This document shows positions 28,312 through 36,857 of a stretch of 64,000 nt of DNA, piece by piece (the stretch's first letter is position 1; each line of letters opens with the position of its first letter). The notes under the pieces are model-generated. The model worked only from the letters and a program-made list of their open reading frames with translations, was not told the DNA's origin and did not search any database. Where the stretch lies: the NCBI RefSeq assembly GCF_001611795.1, contig NZ_CP015098.1, positions 7,192,001 to 7,256,000 of the forward strand, written 5' to 3'. The stretch is from Streptomyces qaidamensis (GTDB taxonomy: Bacteria > Actinomycetota > Actinomycetes > Streptomycetales > Streptomycetaceae). The position numbers and the translations under genes were made by a program.

Positions 28312-29553
28312 ATGCGAGACGATCCACGCGACCTGCGGCTCCCCACGTCCCCCGGCTTCTGGCGCAGCCCCCTGCGCGGCCCCTGGTTCACCTCGGTGCT
28401 GGGCCTGGTCCTGCTCGCCGGCATCACCGTGCTGTTCGTGACGGGACTCCTCTCGTACGCCGCCTACAACCCGGACCTGTCGCCGGTCAACGACAAGACC
28501 CCGGACAAGGGGATCCTCGGCTTCTACCTCTTCTCCTGGCCGACGAACCCGCACTGGCTGTACCGGCTGAACCAGGGCGTCCACGTCACCCTCGGCATCA
28601 CCCTGATCCCCGTCCTGCTCGCCAAGCTGTGGTCCGTCGTGCCGAGGCTGTTCACCCTGCCCCCGGCCCGCTCCCTCGCCCACGCCCTGGAGCGGATCTC
28701 GCTGCTCCTGCTGGTCGGCGGCGGACTGTTCGAGTTCGTGACCGGTGTCCTCAACGTCCAGCTCGACTACGTCTTCCCGGGCTCGTTCTACCCCCTGCAC
28801 TTCTACGGCGCCTGGGTGTTCTTCGCCGCCTTCGTGGCCCACGCCCTGCTGAAGGCGCCCACGGCCCTGCGCAATCTGCGGCGGCTGAGGGAGGAGAAGA
28901 ACGACCTGGTGTCCCCCCGTCCCGCCGAGCCGACCGTCTCCCGGCGGGGCGCCCTGTGGTTCGTCGGGGGCGGCTCACTGCTGCTGTTCGCCACGACCGT
29001 GGGACAGAACTTCGGGGGCCCGCTCCGGCGCACCGCCCTCCTCGCCCCGCACGGGGGCGCCGAACCCGGCAGCGGCCCCAATGGCTTCCAGATCAACAAG
29101 ACCGCCGCGTACGCCGGGATCGACACGGCGGAAACGGCCGAGGACGCGTGGCGGCTCGTGGTGACGGGGCGTACGGGCACGGTCCGCCTCAGCCGCGCCC
29201 GGCTCACCGGGCTCGCCCTGCACAGCTCGGCGTTGCCCATCGCCTGTGTGGAGGGCTGGTCCACGCCGGACCAGTGGTGGCGCGGGGTGCGGCTGCGCGA
29301 CCTCGCGGCCCTCGTCGGGTACGAGGACGACCCGCCGGACGTGTTCGTCGAGTCCCTCCAGCGGCACGGAGCTTTCCGCAAGGCCGCCCTGAGCGCCGAC
29401 CAGGTGGCCGACCCGCGCTCCCTGCTCGCCCTGTACGTCAACGGCGAGGAGCTGTCCCCCGACCACGGCTACCCGGCGCGGATCATCGTGCCCGCGGCGC
29501 CCGGTGTGCTGAACACCAAGTGGGTGGCCCGCATGACGTTCGGAGACCTCTGA
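28312..29553 (+). CDS. Cytochrome b-like / molybdopterin oxidoreductase fusion
   Basis: A 413-residue membrane protein. The first 215 residues hold four to five helices with His-containing turns (LNQGVHVTLGITLI, LHFYGAWVFFAAFVAHALLK), like a di-haem cytochrome b561-type anchor. After a linker and a further hydrophobic segment, residues about 255-413 form a sulfite-oxidase-type molybdopterin domain; IACVEGWSTPDQWWRGVRL contains the Cys expected to ligate molybdenum. It would pass electrons between a substrate outside the membrane and quinone or cytochrome, but the substrate is unknown. I choose ATG 28312 because TACCGT lies exactly 6 nt before it (leaderless); ATG 28264 is the alternative. Confidence 0.8.
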   Translation: MRDDPRDLRLPTSPGFWRSPLRGPWFTSVLGLVLLAGITVLFVTGLLSYAAYNPDLSPVNDKTPDKGILGFYLFSWPTNPHWLYRLNQGVHVTLGITLIPVLLAKLWSVVPRLFTLPPARSLAHALERISLLLLVGGGLFEFVTGVLNVQLDYVFPGSFYPLHFYGAWVFFAAFVAHALLKAPTALRNLRRLREEKNDLVSPRPAEPTVSRRGALWFVGGGSLLLFATTVGQNFGGPLRRTALLAPHGGAEPGSGPNGFQINKTAAYAGIDTAETAEDAWRLVVTGRTGTVRLSRARLTGLALHSSALPIACVEGWSTPDQWWRGVRLRDLAALVGYEDDPPDVFVESLQRHGAFRKAALSADQVADPRSLLALYVNGEELSPDHGYPARIIVPAAPGVLNTKWVARMTFGDL

Positions 29554-30023
29554 TGCGCGCACCGCGGCTCCCGCTCGGCAGCCCCCTGCACCTCCTGCTG
29601 CTGTCCTGCTCGTTCGCCCTCGCGGTCTACGCGGGGGTGCGCCTGCTCGCCGGCGACTGGTTCGGCGTGGCGCTGTGGGTCGTGGGCGCGGCGCTGCTGC
29701 ACGACCTCGTGCTGCTGCCGCTGTACGCGGCGGCGGACCGGGCGGTGGTATCCGGGTTCGGCGCGGTCCGCCGCCGGGAGTGGGCGATGTACGTGCGCGT
29801 ACCGGCCGCCCTCTCCGGGCTGCTGCTCCTCGTGTGGTTCCCGCTGATCAGCGGCGCGGTGGAGCGGCGCTACCGGTCCGCCACCGGTCTGCCCGCCGAC
29901 GTGTTCCTCGCGCGCTGGCTGCTGATCACCGCCGTCCTCTTCGGTGGCTCGGCGCTGCTGCTGGTGGTGCGGCTGCTGCGGCTGCGCAGGGCGGCGAAGT
30001 GCCGTCCGCCGGCCGTCCACTGA
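29553..30023 (+). CDS. Small integral membrane protein
   Basis: A 156-residue protein with about four membrane helices (near 10-30, 38-58, 80-105, 122-142) and a basic C-terminus. The start overlaps the oxidoreductase stop (TGATG), so the two are co-translated; it may be a partner subunit of that enzyme. No family is recognised. Its last 154 bp overlap the tail of the convergent methyltransferase gene. Confidence 0.65.
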   Translation: MRAPRLPLGSPLHLLLLSCSFALAVYAGVRLLAGDWFGVALWVVGAALLHDLVLLPLYAAADRAVVSGFGAVRRREWAMYVRVPAALSGLLLLVWFPLISGAVERRYRSATGLPADVFLARWLLITAVLFGGSALLLVVRLLRLRRAAKCRPPAVH

Positions 30024-30628
30024 CCGGCCCGCTCCCAGTCCCGCGCGTACCCGAGCAGCGCCCGGGTGCCGAGCCGCGCCCAGGGGAAGGGGTCGCCGGT
30101 GGTGGCACGGGCGTCGGTGATGTGCACGCGCACGCGCTCGTCGACGTCCGCGGGGACCGTCTCGGCGATCAGCAGACCTCCGGGGCGCAACAGCCCGGCG
30201 ACCCGCTCCAGCAGGGCACGCGGGTCGCCGCCGATGCCGATGTTGCCGTCCATGAGCAGCACGGTGTCCCAGCGGCCCTCGCCGGGCAGCTGCTCGAACA
30301 CCGACCGCCGCAGCGCCTGGCCCCCGAGCCGGGCGGTGTGCTCCACCGCGGCCTCGCTGACGTCGATCCCCAGGGCGGCCCGCCCCCGGGCGGCCAGTTC
30401 GGCCACGAGGCGTCCGGGCCCGCACCCCACGTCCAGCACGGCTCCCTCGCACCGGTCCAGCACGTCCCGGTCGACCGGGTCGGCCCCGGCGCACCAGCGC
30501 TCCACCTCCAGCGGCAGCAGCCAGCCGTCCGTACGCCGCAGGAACAGCGGGCCGCGGCCCGCGCGCAGGGCGGCGTCGTAGGGGTCGGCGGCGGCCCACG
30601 CCAGGGCGGTCGCGGACGGGGCGCTCAT
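29870..30628 (-). CDS. Class I SAM-dependent methyltransferase
   Basis: A 252-residue protein. Motif I is AVLDVGCGPGRLVAELAARG (about 63-82), followed by GIDVSEAAVEHTARL (SAM ribose loop), DTVLLMDGNIGIGGDP and LLRPGGLLIAETVP. The conserved domain ends near GRHFAALRS. The remaining 38 or so residues are Ser/Arg-rich and run antisense into the small membrane protein gene, as though an earlier stop codon had been lost. ATG overlaps the DUF2064 stop (ATGA). Third gene of a tight GT2-DUF2064-methyltransferase operon, so it probably methylates the product of those transferases. Confidence 0.8.
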   Translation of the reverse strand: MSAPSATALAWAAADPYDAALRAGRGPLFLRRTDGWLLPLEVERWCAGADPVDRDVLDRCEGAVLDVGCGPGRLVAELAARGRAALGIDVSEAAVEHTARLGGQALRRSVFEQLPGEGRWDTVLLMDGNIGIGGDPRALLERVAGLLRPGGLLIAETVPADVDERVRVHITDARATTGDPFPWARLGTRALLGYARDWERAGQWTAGGRHFAALRSRSSRTTSSSAEPPKRTAVISSQRARNTSAGRPVADR

Positions 30629-31272
30629 CGGGGACCGACCGGGCCCGGCCCGGTGACCGGTCCTCCGGCCGCCGGACACCGGGCCAGCCGCGCCGCGAAG
30701 CGCCCCCGCGGGGCGAGTGCGGCGACGGCGTGGGCGTCGGCGGCGGTGTCGACGTCGCGCAGGGGCGGCAGGTCGCGCACCCGTAGTCCCGCGGAGGCCA
30801 GCCGCTCCCGCTGCACGGCACCCGTCACCGGCGTCGACATGGGCACGCCCCGCAGCAGAGCGGGGTCCGGGCAGGCCAGGCCGAGGGCCCAGAAGCCGCC
30901 GTCCTCCGCCGGGCCGAACCAGGCGTCGCAGTCGGCGAAGTCCACGGTGAGCAGCTCCGGGGTCACCTGCGGGGTGTCCATGCCGATGAGCAGGGCGGGG
31001 CCGGCGCAGCCCGCGAAGGCCTCCGCCAGCCGTTCGTCGAGACCGCCCGCGCACTGCGCCACGACGTCGAAACCCGGCGGCAGCCAGGGGCCTGGGGCAC
31101 CGTCGAGCACCAGGACGCGCCGGGTGGCGGGCGTGGCCGCCACGGCGTTCAGCGTGTCCGCCAGGGCCGCTTCGGCCAGTTCGGCCGCCTCCCCGGGCGT
31201 GAAGGGCGGCGTGAGCCGCGTCTTCACCCGGCCCGGTCGCGGCTCCTTGGCGATGACGAGGAGCGTGGTCAA
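30625..31272 (-). CDS. DUF2064 / TIGR04282-type glycosyltransferase
   Basis: A 215-residue nucleotide-diphospho-sugar transferase-like protein. KEPRPGRVKTRLTPPF (about 9-24) is the nucleotide-binding start of the family, LIGMDTPQVTPELL the metal-binding Asp region and GPAEDGGFWALGL the active-site strand. The start is a rare TTG overlapping the GT2 stop (TTGA), with AAGGGGG upstream. TIGR04282 proteins are often paired with a GT2 of the TIGR04283 type, exactly the arrangement here; in other bacteria such pairs are linked to arsenosugar or rSAM/selenodomain genes, which are absent from this window. Confidence 0.8.
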   Translation of the reverse strand: MTTLLVIAKEPRPGRVKTRLTPPFTPGEAAELAEAALADTLNAVAATPATRRVLVLDGAPGPWLPPGFDVVAQCAGGLDERLAEAFAGCAGPALLIGMDTPQVTPELLTVDFADCDAWFGPAEDGGFWALGLACPDPALLRGVPMSTPVTGAVQRERLASAGLRVRDLPPLRDVDTAADAHAVAALAPRGRFAARLARCPAAGGPVTGPGPVGPR

Positions 31273-31985
31273 CGGACGGGTCCCCCTTCGTGCGTGGTCG
31301 TTCCCCTCTCGGGCGCGGGCGTTTCGGCCAGCACGCGGCTCATGTCCCGTACGGCCTGCCACGTACCGCGCCAGGTGCCGGTCACCTTCGAGGCCCCCGC
31401 ACGCGGCAGGTACGGCACGTCGTGCTCGGCGATCCGCCACCCCGCGTCGGCCGCGCGGACGACCATCTGGAGCGGATAGCCGCTGCGCCGGTCGCTGAGG
31501 CCGAGGGCGAGCAGTTCCTCCCGGCGGGCGGCGCGCAGGGGGCCGAGGTCGTGCAGGCGCAGCCCGGTGCGGCGGCGCAGCATCCGTGCGAGCGCGAGAT
31601 TGCCGGCCCGGGCATGCGGCGGCCACGCGCCCCGCCCCTGCGGACGCCGCCGCCCGAGCACCAGGTCGGCCCCGCCGTCGCGCACTTCGCGTACGAAGGG
31701 GGCCAGGAGTCCCGGGTCGAGGGAGGCGTCGCAGTCGCAGAAGCACACCACGTCGGCGGTGGCGGCCGTCAGTCCGGCGTGGCAGGCGGCGCCGAAGCCC
31801 CGCCGCGGCTCGTGCACCACGGTCGCGCCCCACGCGCGGGCGATGCCGGCCGAGCCGTCCGTGGAACCGTTGTCGACTACGAGTGCGCGCCAGCCCGGCG
31901 GAATCCGTTCGAGCACCCAGGGGAGGGCCTCGGCCTCGTTCAGGCAGGGCAGCACCACGTCGACGTCCGGAGGTGTCATCGTCAC
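31269..31985 (-). CDS. Family 2 glycosyltransferase
   Basis: A 238-residue GT-A transferase. VDVVLPCLNEAEALPWVLE (about 8-26) is the classic GT2 start, VVDNGSTDGSAGIARAWG the nucleotide site and FCDCDASLD the metal-binding DxD-like motif. No membrane helices are predicted, unlike polyprenyl-phosphate mannosyltransferases with GtrA-type tails. GTG 31985 lies 6 nt after TAGGGT, a leaderless promoter arrangement; an ATG two codons later is possible. Head of the operon with DUF2064 and methyltransferase, divergent from the two-component system. Donor and acceptor unknown. Confidence 0.85.
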   Translation of the reverse strand: MTMTPPDVDVVLPCLNEAEALPWVLERIPPGWRALVVDNGSTDGSAGIARAWGATVVHEPRRGFGAACHAGLTAATADVVCFCDCDASLDPGLLAPFVREVRDGGADLVLGRRRPQGRGAWPPHARAGNLALARMLRRRTGLRLHDLGPLRAARREELLALGLSDRRSGYPLQMVVRAADAGWRIAEHDVPYLPRAGASKVTGTWRGTWQAVRDMSRVLAETPAPERGTTTHEGGPVR

Positions 31986-32107
31986 GGCTTCACCCTACGA
32001 ACGCGAATCGGGCATACCGGACCATCACTCCTTACGAAACGCGGACGTCGGGCGGCCGGAGCGGTGCCCGGGTCCCGCCGGGGGCGGCCTGATGCCAGGC
32101 TGGAGGC

Positions 32108-32833
<726 letters not shown>

Positions 32834-32835
32834 CC

Positions 32836-33948
32836 GTGCGCGACAACCTCCTGATCGCCCTGTACGCCTTCGCCGGTGCCGCCGTGACGGGGCTGGCCGG
32901 AGCGGGTGTACTGCGCCTGATCCGGCGCCGTTCGCTGACCGTCTCGCTCGCGGTGGTGGCGGCGGTCGGCGTCGTCGCGATGCTCGCGGGCACGCTCGCC
33001 GTCGCCTGGGCGATGTTCCTGTCGCCGCACGACCTGACCGTCGTGACGACCGTCGTCGCCATGGCGGCCGTCGTCTCCCTGGCCACCGCCCTGCTGCTGG
33101 GCCGCTGGGTCGTCGCCCGCAGCCGTGAACTCGCCGTGGCCGCGCGCTCCTTCGGCGACGGCGGGGACTTCGCCGCACCCGACGGGCCCGCCACCGCCGA
33201 ACTCGCCGCGGTGAGCCGTGAGCTGGCGGCCACCAGCGCCAGACTCGCCGAGTCCCGGGAGCGGGAACGCGCCCTGGAGACCTCCCGCCGTGAACTCGTC
33301 GCCTGGATCTCGCACGACCTGCGGACCCCGCTGGCCGGTCTGCGCGCCATGTCGGAGGCCTTGGAGGACGGCGTCGCCGCCGACCCGAACCGCTATCTCA
33401 GGCAGATGCGGACCGAGGTCGAACGCCTCAACGACATGGTCGGCGACCTCTTCGAGCTCTCTCGCATCCACGCCGGGGCCCTGGCCCTGACACCGACCCG
33501 GATCTCCCTGTACGACCTTGTCGGCGACGCCCTCGCCGGCGTCGACCCCCTCGCACGCGCGCACGGGGTGCGGCTGGTGGGTGGCCGGGTCGAGCCGGTG
33601 CCGGTGGAGGTGGACGGCAAGGAGATGAGCCGGGTGCTGGGCAACCTGCTGGTCAACGCGATCCGCCGGACCCCGGCCGACGGCACGGTCGCGATCGCCG
33701 CCGAGCGTTCCCCCGAGGGCGTCGTCCTGTCGGTGACGGACGGCTGCGGCGGCATACCCGAGGAGGACCTGCCGCGCGTCTTCGACACCGGCTGGCGCGG
33801 CACACACGCCCGGACGCCCCCGGCGGGGGCGGGCCTCGGCCTGGCCATCGTGCGCGGCATCGTGGAGGCCCACCAGGGCCGGGCCGACGTACGCAACATT
33901 CCCGGTGGCTGCCGCTTCGAGGTGGTGCTGCCCGCGGCCGCTTCGTGA
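32836..33948 (+). CDS. Sensor histidine kinase
   Basis: A 370-residue membrane kinase. Three or so hydrophobic segments (about 6-25, 36-60 and 68-92) with very short external loops suggest intramembrane or envelope sensing. A HAMP-like linker follows, then the H box WISHDLRTPLAG with His160, N box LGNLLVNAIRRTP, G1 VTDGCGGI and G2 GAGLGLAI. GTG start directly after the response-regulator stop. It phosphorylates the neighbouring OmpR-type regulator; the signal is unknown. Confidence 0.92.
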   Translation: MRDNLLIALYAFAGAAVTGLAGAGVLRLIRRRSLTVSLAVVAAVGVVAMLAGTLAVAWAMFLSPHDLTVVTTVVAMAAVVSLATALLLGRWVVARSRELAVAARSFGDGGDFAAPDGPATAELAAVSRELAATSARLAESRERERALETSRRELVAWISHDLRTPLAGLRAMSEALEDGVAADPNRYLRQMRTEVERLNDMVGDLFELSRIHAGALALTPTRISLYDLVGDALAGVDPLARAHGVRLVGGRVEPVPVEVDGKEMSRVLGNLLVNAIRRTPADGTVAIAAERSPEGVVLSVTDGCGGIPEEDLPRVFDTGWRGTHARTPPAGAGLGLAIVRGIVEAHQGRADVRNIPGGCRFEVVLPAAAS

Positions 33949-34023
33949 ATCGGCCGGGGGCCGTGCCGGGGCCTGGCGCTGTGCCGGGCCGTGGCCGTGT
34001 GCCGGGTTCTGGCGCTGTGCCGG

Positions 34024-34224
34024 GCCGTGGCCGTGTGCAGGGTTCTGGCGCTGTGCCGAGCCGTGGCCCCGCGCCGGTCCCGGCCCCGCGCCGGCCACCG
34101 CGACCGCGGCCGTGATCGGCGGTGGCCGTGGCCGTGTGCCGGGTTCTGGCGCTGTGCCGAGCCGTGGCCCCGCGCCGGGTCCCGGCCCCGCGCCGGCCAC
34201 CGCGACCGCGGCCGTGATCGGCGG
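34024..34224. repeat. Tandem duplication of a ~100-bp unit
   Basis: Copy 1 (34024-34122) and copy 2 (34125-34224) are identical except for one substitution and one inserted G. A partial third copy of the first ~36 bp lies just upstream (33988-34023). Near-identity points to a recent duplication. Confidence 0.8.
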
Positions 34225-34398
34225 GCAGGTGTCCATGGGCACCTTGCTTTCTCGTCGGCGTCTGCGTCGGCGTCTGCGTCGGCATCGGCGTCGGTGGCTC
34301 GGCTCGACCGGTGGGCTGGCGGCCGTGGGCCGGCGCCCGTGGGCGGGAGCTGTGCCGCGGGGACCTCGCTTCCGCGCAGGCCGCTCCGGCTTGGTCAT

Positions 34399-34446
34399 GA
34401 TCGGCGGATCGGCGGATCGGTGGACCGGTGGACCGGCGGACCGGCG
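34399..34446. repeat. Six 8-bp tandem repeats
   Basis: Six consecutive units, GATCGGCG, GATCGGCG, GATCGGTG, GACCGGTG, GACCGGCG, GACCGGCG. The ordered single-base changes suggest stepwise slippage expansion. Confidence 0.8.
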
Positions 34447-34605
34447 CCGTGGGCGCGGGGGCCGCGCCGTACCCCGGGGCATTGGGATGGGCACCTCGCT
34501 TCCGCGCCGCCACCGCGGCCCGCCCGTCGAGCCGCACCCCGTCACCCGCGGGCAGGCGAGGCGTTCGGGCCCGCTCCCGCGGGCTCTCGGGCTCGGCAGC
34601 CGGTC

Positions 34606-34660
34606 GAGGGACAGCACCACGGCGGTGGCCGCGACGGCCACCGCCGTGGTGCTGTCCCTC
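34606..34660. terminator. 25-bp perfect hairpin downstream of the epimerase gene
   Basis: Bases 34606-34630 and 34636-34660 are exact reverse complements around a 5-nt loop. It lies 78 bp after the stop of the minus-strand epimerase gene and may also end transcription from the kinase side. Length and perfection exceed the usual terminator hairpin. Confidence 0.7.
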
Positions 34661-34737
34661 CCCACCGGCCTTCGCCGCGACCGGGGACGCCGGCGGCCAC
34701 GGTGGCCACCGGTCCCGCCCCGCCCCGGGCCGGCCGG

Positions 34738-35739
34738 CTAGGCGCCCCGCATCCCCGCCCGCGCGAACTCCGTCATGCCCTCCTCGAAGCCGACCGCGGG
34801 CTTCCACCCCAACTCCGCCCGCAGCCGCGACGAGTCCGCGGTGATGTGCCGTACGTCCCCGAGCCGGTACTCGCCGGTGACGACCGGCTCGGGGCCGCCG
34901 TACGCGGCGGCCAGGGCTCGCGCCATCTCGCCGACGGTGTGAGGGTCACCGCTGCCGGTGTTGAACGCGGTGAGCGCGCCCGGGGCGGCCGCCGCCTCCA
35001 GCGCCACGGCGTTCGCCGCCGCCACGTCCCGGACGTGCACGAAGTCCCTGCGCTGCCGCCCGTCCTCGAACACCCGCGGGGCCTCGCCCCGGGCGAGCGC
35101 CGAGCGGAAGAACGAGGCGACCCCGGCGTAGGGGGTGTCCCGGGGCATGCCGGGCCCGTACACGTTGTGGTAGCGCAGCGACACCGCCGACCCGCCGGTG
35201 CAGCGGGCCCAGGCGGCGGCCAGATGCTCCTGGGCGAGCTTGGTCGTCGCGTACACGTTCCGCGGATCGGCCGGGGCGTCCTCGCGGACCAGCCCGGGGG
35301 AGAGGGCGTCCCCGCACACCGGGCACGGGGGCTCGAACCGGCCCGCGTCGAGCTCGGCCACGGCCCGCGGCCCGGGCCTCACCACCCCGTGCCGCGCACA
35401 CGCGTACCGGCCCTCGCCGTACACGACCATCGACCCGGCGAGCACGAGGGCCCGAACGCCCGCCTCCGCCATGGCCGCGAGCAGCACGGCCGTCCCCAGG
35501 TCGTTGTGCGAGACGTAGTCCGCCGCGTCGGCGACCCCGTCGCCGAGCCCGACCTTCGCGGCCTGGTGGCACACGGCGTCCACACCGGCCAGGGCGCGGC
35601 GCACCGCAGCGGTGTCCCGTACGTCGGCCGCGGGATCCTCCCGCACGTCGAACACGACCGCCTCGTGCCCCCGCTCCCGCAGGGCGGAGACCACGTGCGA
35701 CCCGATGAACCCGGCTCCGCCGGTGACCAGTACGCGCAT
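34738..35739 (-). CDS. NAD-dependent sugar epimerase/dehydratase (SDR)
   Basis: A 333-residue extended short-chain dehydrogenase. GGAGFIGS (7-14) binds NAD+, and YATTK is the catalytic YxxxK. An insertion between the NAD and catalytic parts (YACARHGVVRPGPR...CPVCG) carries paired Cys/His residues, a feature of the WbiB-like dTDP-L-rhamnose 4-epimerase group; it may bind zinc. A TAGCGT box lies 6 nt before the ATG, so the transcript is probably leaderless. Likely supplies a nucleotide sugar for the transferases nearby. The exact sugar is not determined. Confidence 0.82.
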   Translation of the reverse strand: MRVLVTGGAGFIGSHVVSALRERGHEAVVFDVREDPAADVRDTAAVRRALAGVDAVCHQAAKVGLGDGVADAADYVSHNDLGTAVLLAAMAEAGVRALVLAGSMVVYGEGRYACARHGVVRPGPRAVAELDAGRFEPPCPVCGDALSPGLVREDAPADPRNVYATTKLAQEHLAAAWARCTGGSAVSLRYHNVYGPGMPRDTPYAGVASFFRSALARGEAPRVFEDGRQRRDFVHVRDVAAANAVALEAAAAPGALTAFNTGSGDPHTVGEMARALAAAYGGPEPVVTGEYRLGDVRHITADSSRLRAELGWKPAVGFEEGMTEFARAGMRGA

Positions 35740-35864
35740 ACGGGCACGCTAGGCGCCCCACGGCCCCCGCCTCATCAGAACGCGGCCGTACGTCATGACT
35801 CCGTAAGACGGGCACGGGTGTGCCGGAGCGCAACAAACCGGACCCGGCACGAGAACCTGCCCCC

Positions 35865-36596
35865 ATGACAGCCCCCTCCGCACCCGATGCGGCCCACCGC
35901 TTCGACGACCTGACCGCCCTCTACATCAACTGCACGCTCAAGCCGTCCCCGCAGCGCAGCCACACCCAGGGCCTGATCGACAAGAGCCGGTCGATCATGG
36001 ACAACGCCGGCGTGACCACGGAGCTGATCCGCGCCGTCGACCACGACATCGCGCCCGGCGTCTACCCGGACATGACCGAGCACGGCTTCGCCACGGACGT
36101 CTGGCCGACGCTGTACGAGAGGGTCATGGCGGCGGACATCCTGGTCCTGGCCGGCCCCATCTGGCTGGGCGACAACAGCTCCGTCACCAAGCAGGTCATC
36201 GAGCGCCTCTACGCCTGCTCCTCGCTGCTCAACCCACAGGGGCAGTACGCCTACTACGGCCGGGTCGGCGGCTGTCTCATCACCGGCAACGAGGACGGCA
36301 TCAAGCACTGCGCGATGAACGTCCTCTACAGCCTCCAGCACCTCGGCTACACGATCCCGCCGCAGGCGGACGCCGGCTGGATCGGAGCGGCCGGTCCCGG
36401 ACCGTCGTACCTGGACGCGGACTCCGGCGGCCCGGAGAACGACTTCACCAACCGCAACACCAGCTTCATGACCTGGAACCTCATGCACATCGCGGCCCTG
36501 CTGAAGCGCGCCGGAGGAGTTCCCGCCCACGGCAACCAGCGCTCGCAGTGGGACGCCGGGTGCCGCCCCGGTGCGGACAACCCCGAGCACCGCTGA
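35865..36596 (+). CDS. Flavodoxin-family / NAD(P)H-dependent FMN reductase-like protein
   Basis: A 243-residue cytoplasmic flavoprotein-like protein. LYINCTLKPSPQRSHTQGLID (about 22-42) is the FMN phosphate-binding loop of NADPH-dependent FMN reductases, and VLAGPIWLGDNSSVTKQVIERL the conserved flavin/dimer segment. CLITGNEDGIKHCAMNVLYSLQHLG matches the isoalloxazine-contacting part. ATG 35865 is preferred; an in-frame GTG at 35820 adds 15 charged residues. It stands alone and its electron acceptor is unknown. Confidence 0.82.
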   Translation: MTAPSAPDAAHRFDDLTALYINCTLKPSPQRSHTQGLIDKSRSIMDNAGVTTELIRAVDHDIAPGVYPDMTEHGFATDVWPTLYERVMAADILVLAGPIWLGDNSSVTKQVIERLYACSSLLNPQGQYAYYGRVGGCLITGNEDGIKHCAMNVLYSLQHLGYTIPPQADAGWIGAAGPGPSYLDADSGGPENDFTNRNTSFMTWNLMHIAALLKRAGGVPAHGNQRSQWDAGCRPGADNPEHR

Positions 36597-36710
36597 CCGG
36601 CGCGGCAGGAGTGGGGCGCCCGCGTTCCTACGCGACGGTGACGCCCGGCGGAATCGGTGGCCGGCCCTCGTCCCAGCGGGCACGTGGTCACACCAGACAC
36701 ACCAGAAACA

Positions 36711-36724
36711 GGTGTCACAGGTGA
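36711..36724. promoter_or_regulatory. 14-bp palindrome TGTCACAGGTGACA
   Basis: A perfect 6-bp inverted repeat with a 2-nt centre, preceded by further GTCACACC/GGTGTCAC half-sites (36682-36716). It lies 20 nt upstream of a short ATG frame with a good ribosome-binding site, so it could be an operator of a small transcript. Confidence 0.35.
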
Positions 36725-36857
36725 CAGACGAACGGAAGGCAACCATGGACCAGGGACACAGGCACAACCGGAAGCCAGGGCGGTGCGCTGATGAAGCAGG
36801 CCGTCGGCTGCATCAACTCCGGCCGCCGCTGCGGCTGAGCCCGACGGGCCCGCTGTC

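Larger units (their letters stand above)
33949..34737. other. Repeat-rich non-coding spacer between convergent genes
   Basis: A 789-bp stretch without a credible gene, although long frames are open on both strands because the sequence lacks A/T. It holds a 100-bp tandem duplication, a 12-bp-period array (CGTCGGCGTCTG-like, 34253-34295), an 8-bp array, the 15-mer ACCTCGCTTCCGCGC twice (near 34365 and 34493), and a very long perfect hairpin. Translations are runs of Arg, Pro, Ala and Gly without domains. Confidence 0.6.

Noticed and set aside
33905..34807. Long overlapping open frames on both strands in the repeat-rich spacer
   Set aside because: They are Arg/Pro/Ala/Gly-rich, follow DNA repeats rather than protein domains, lack ribosome-binding sites, and exist only because stop codons are rare in such GC-rich DNA.
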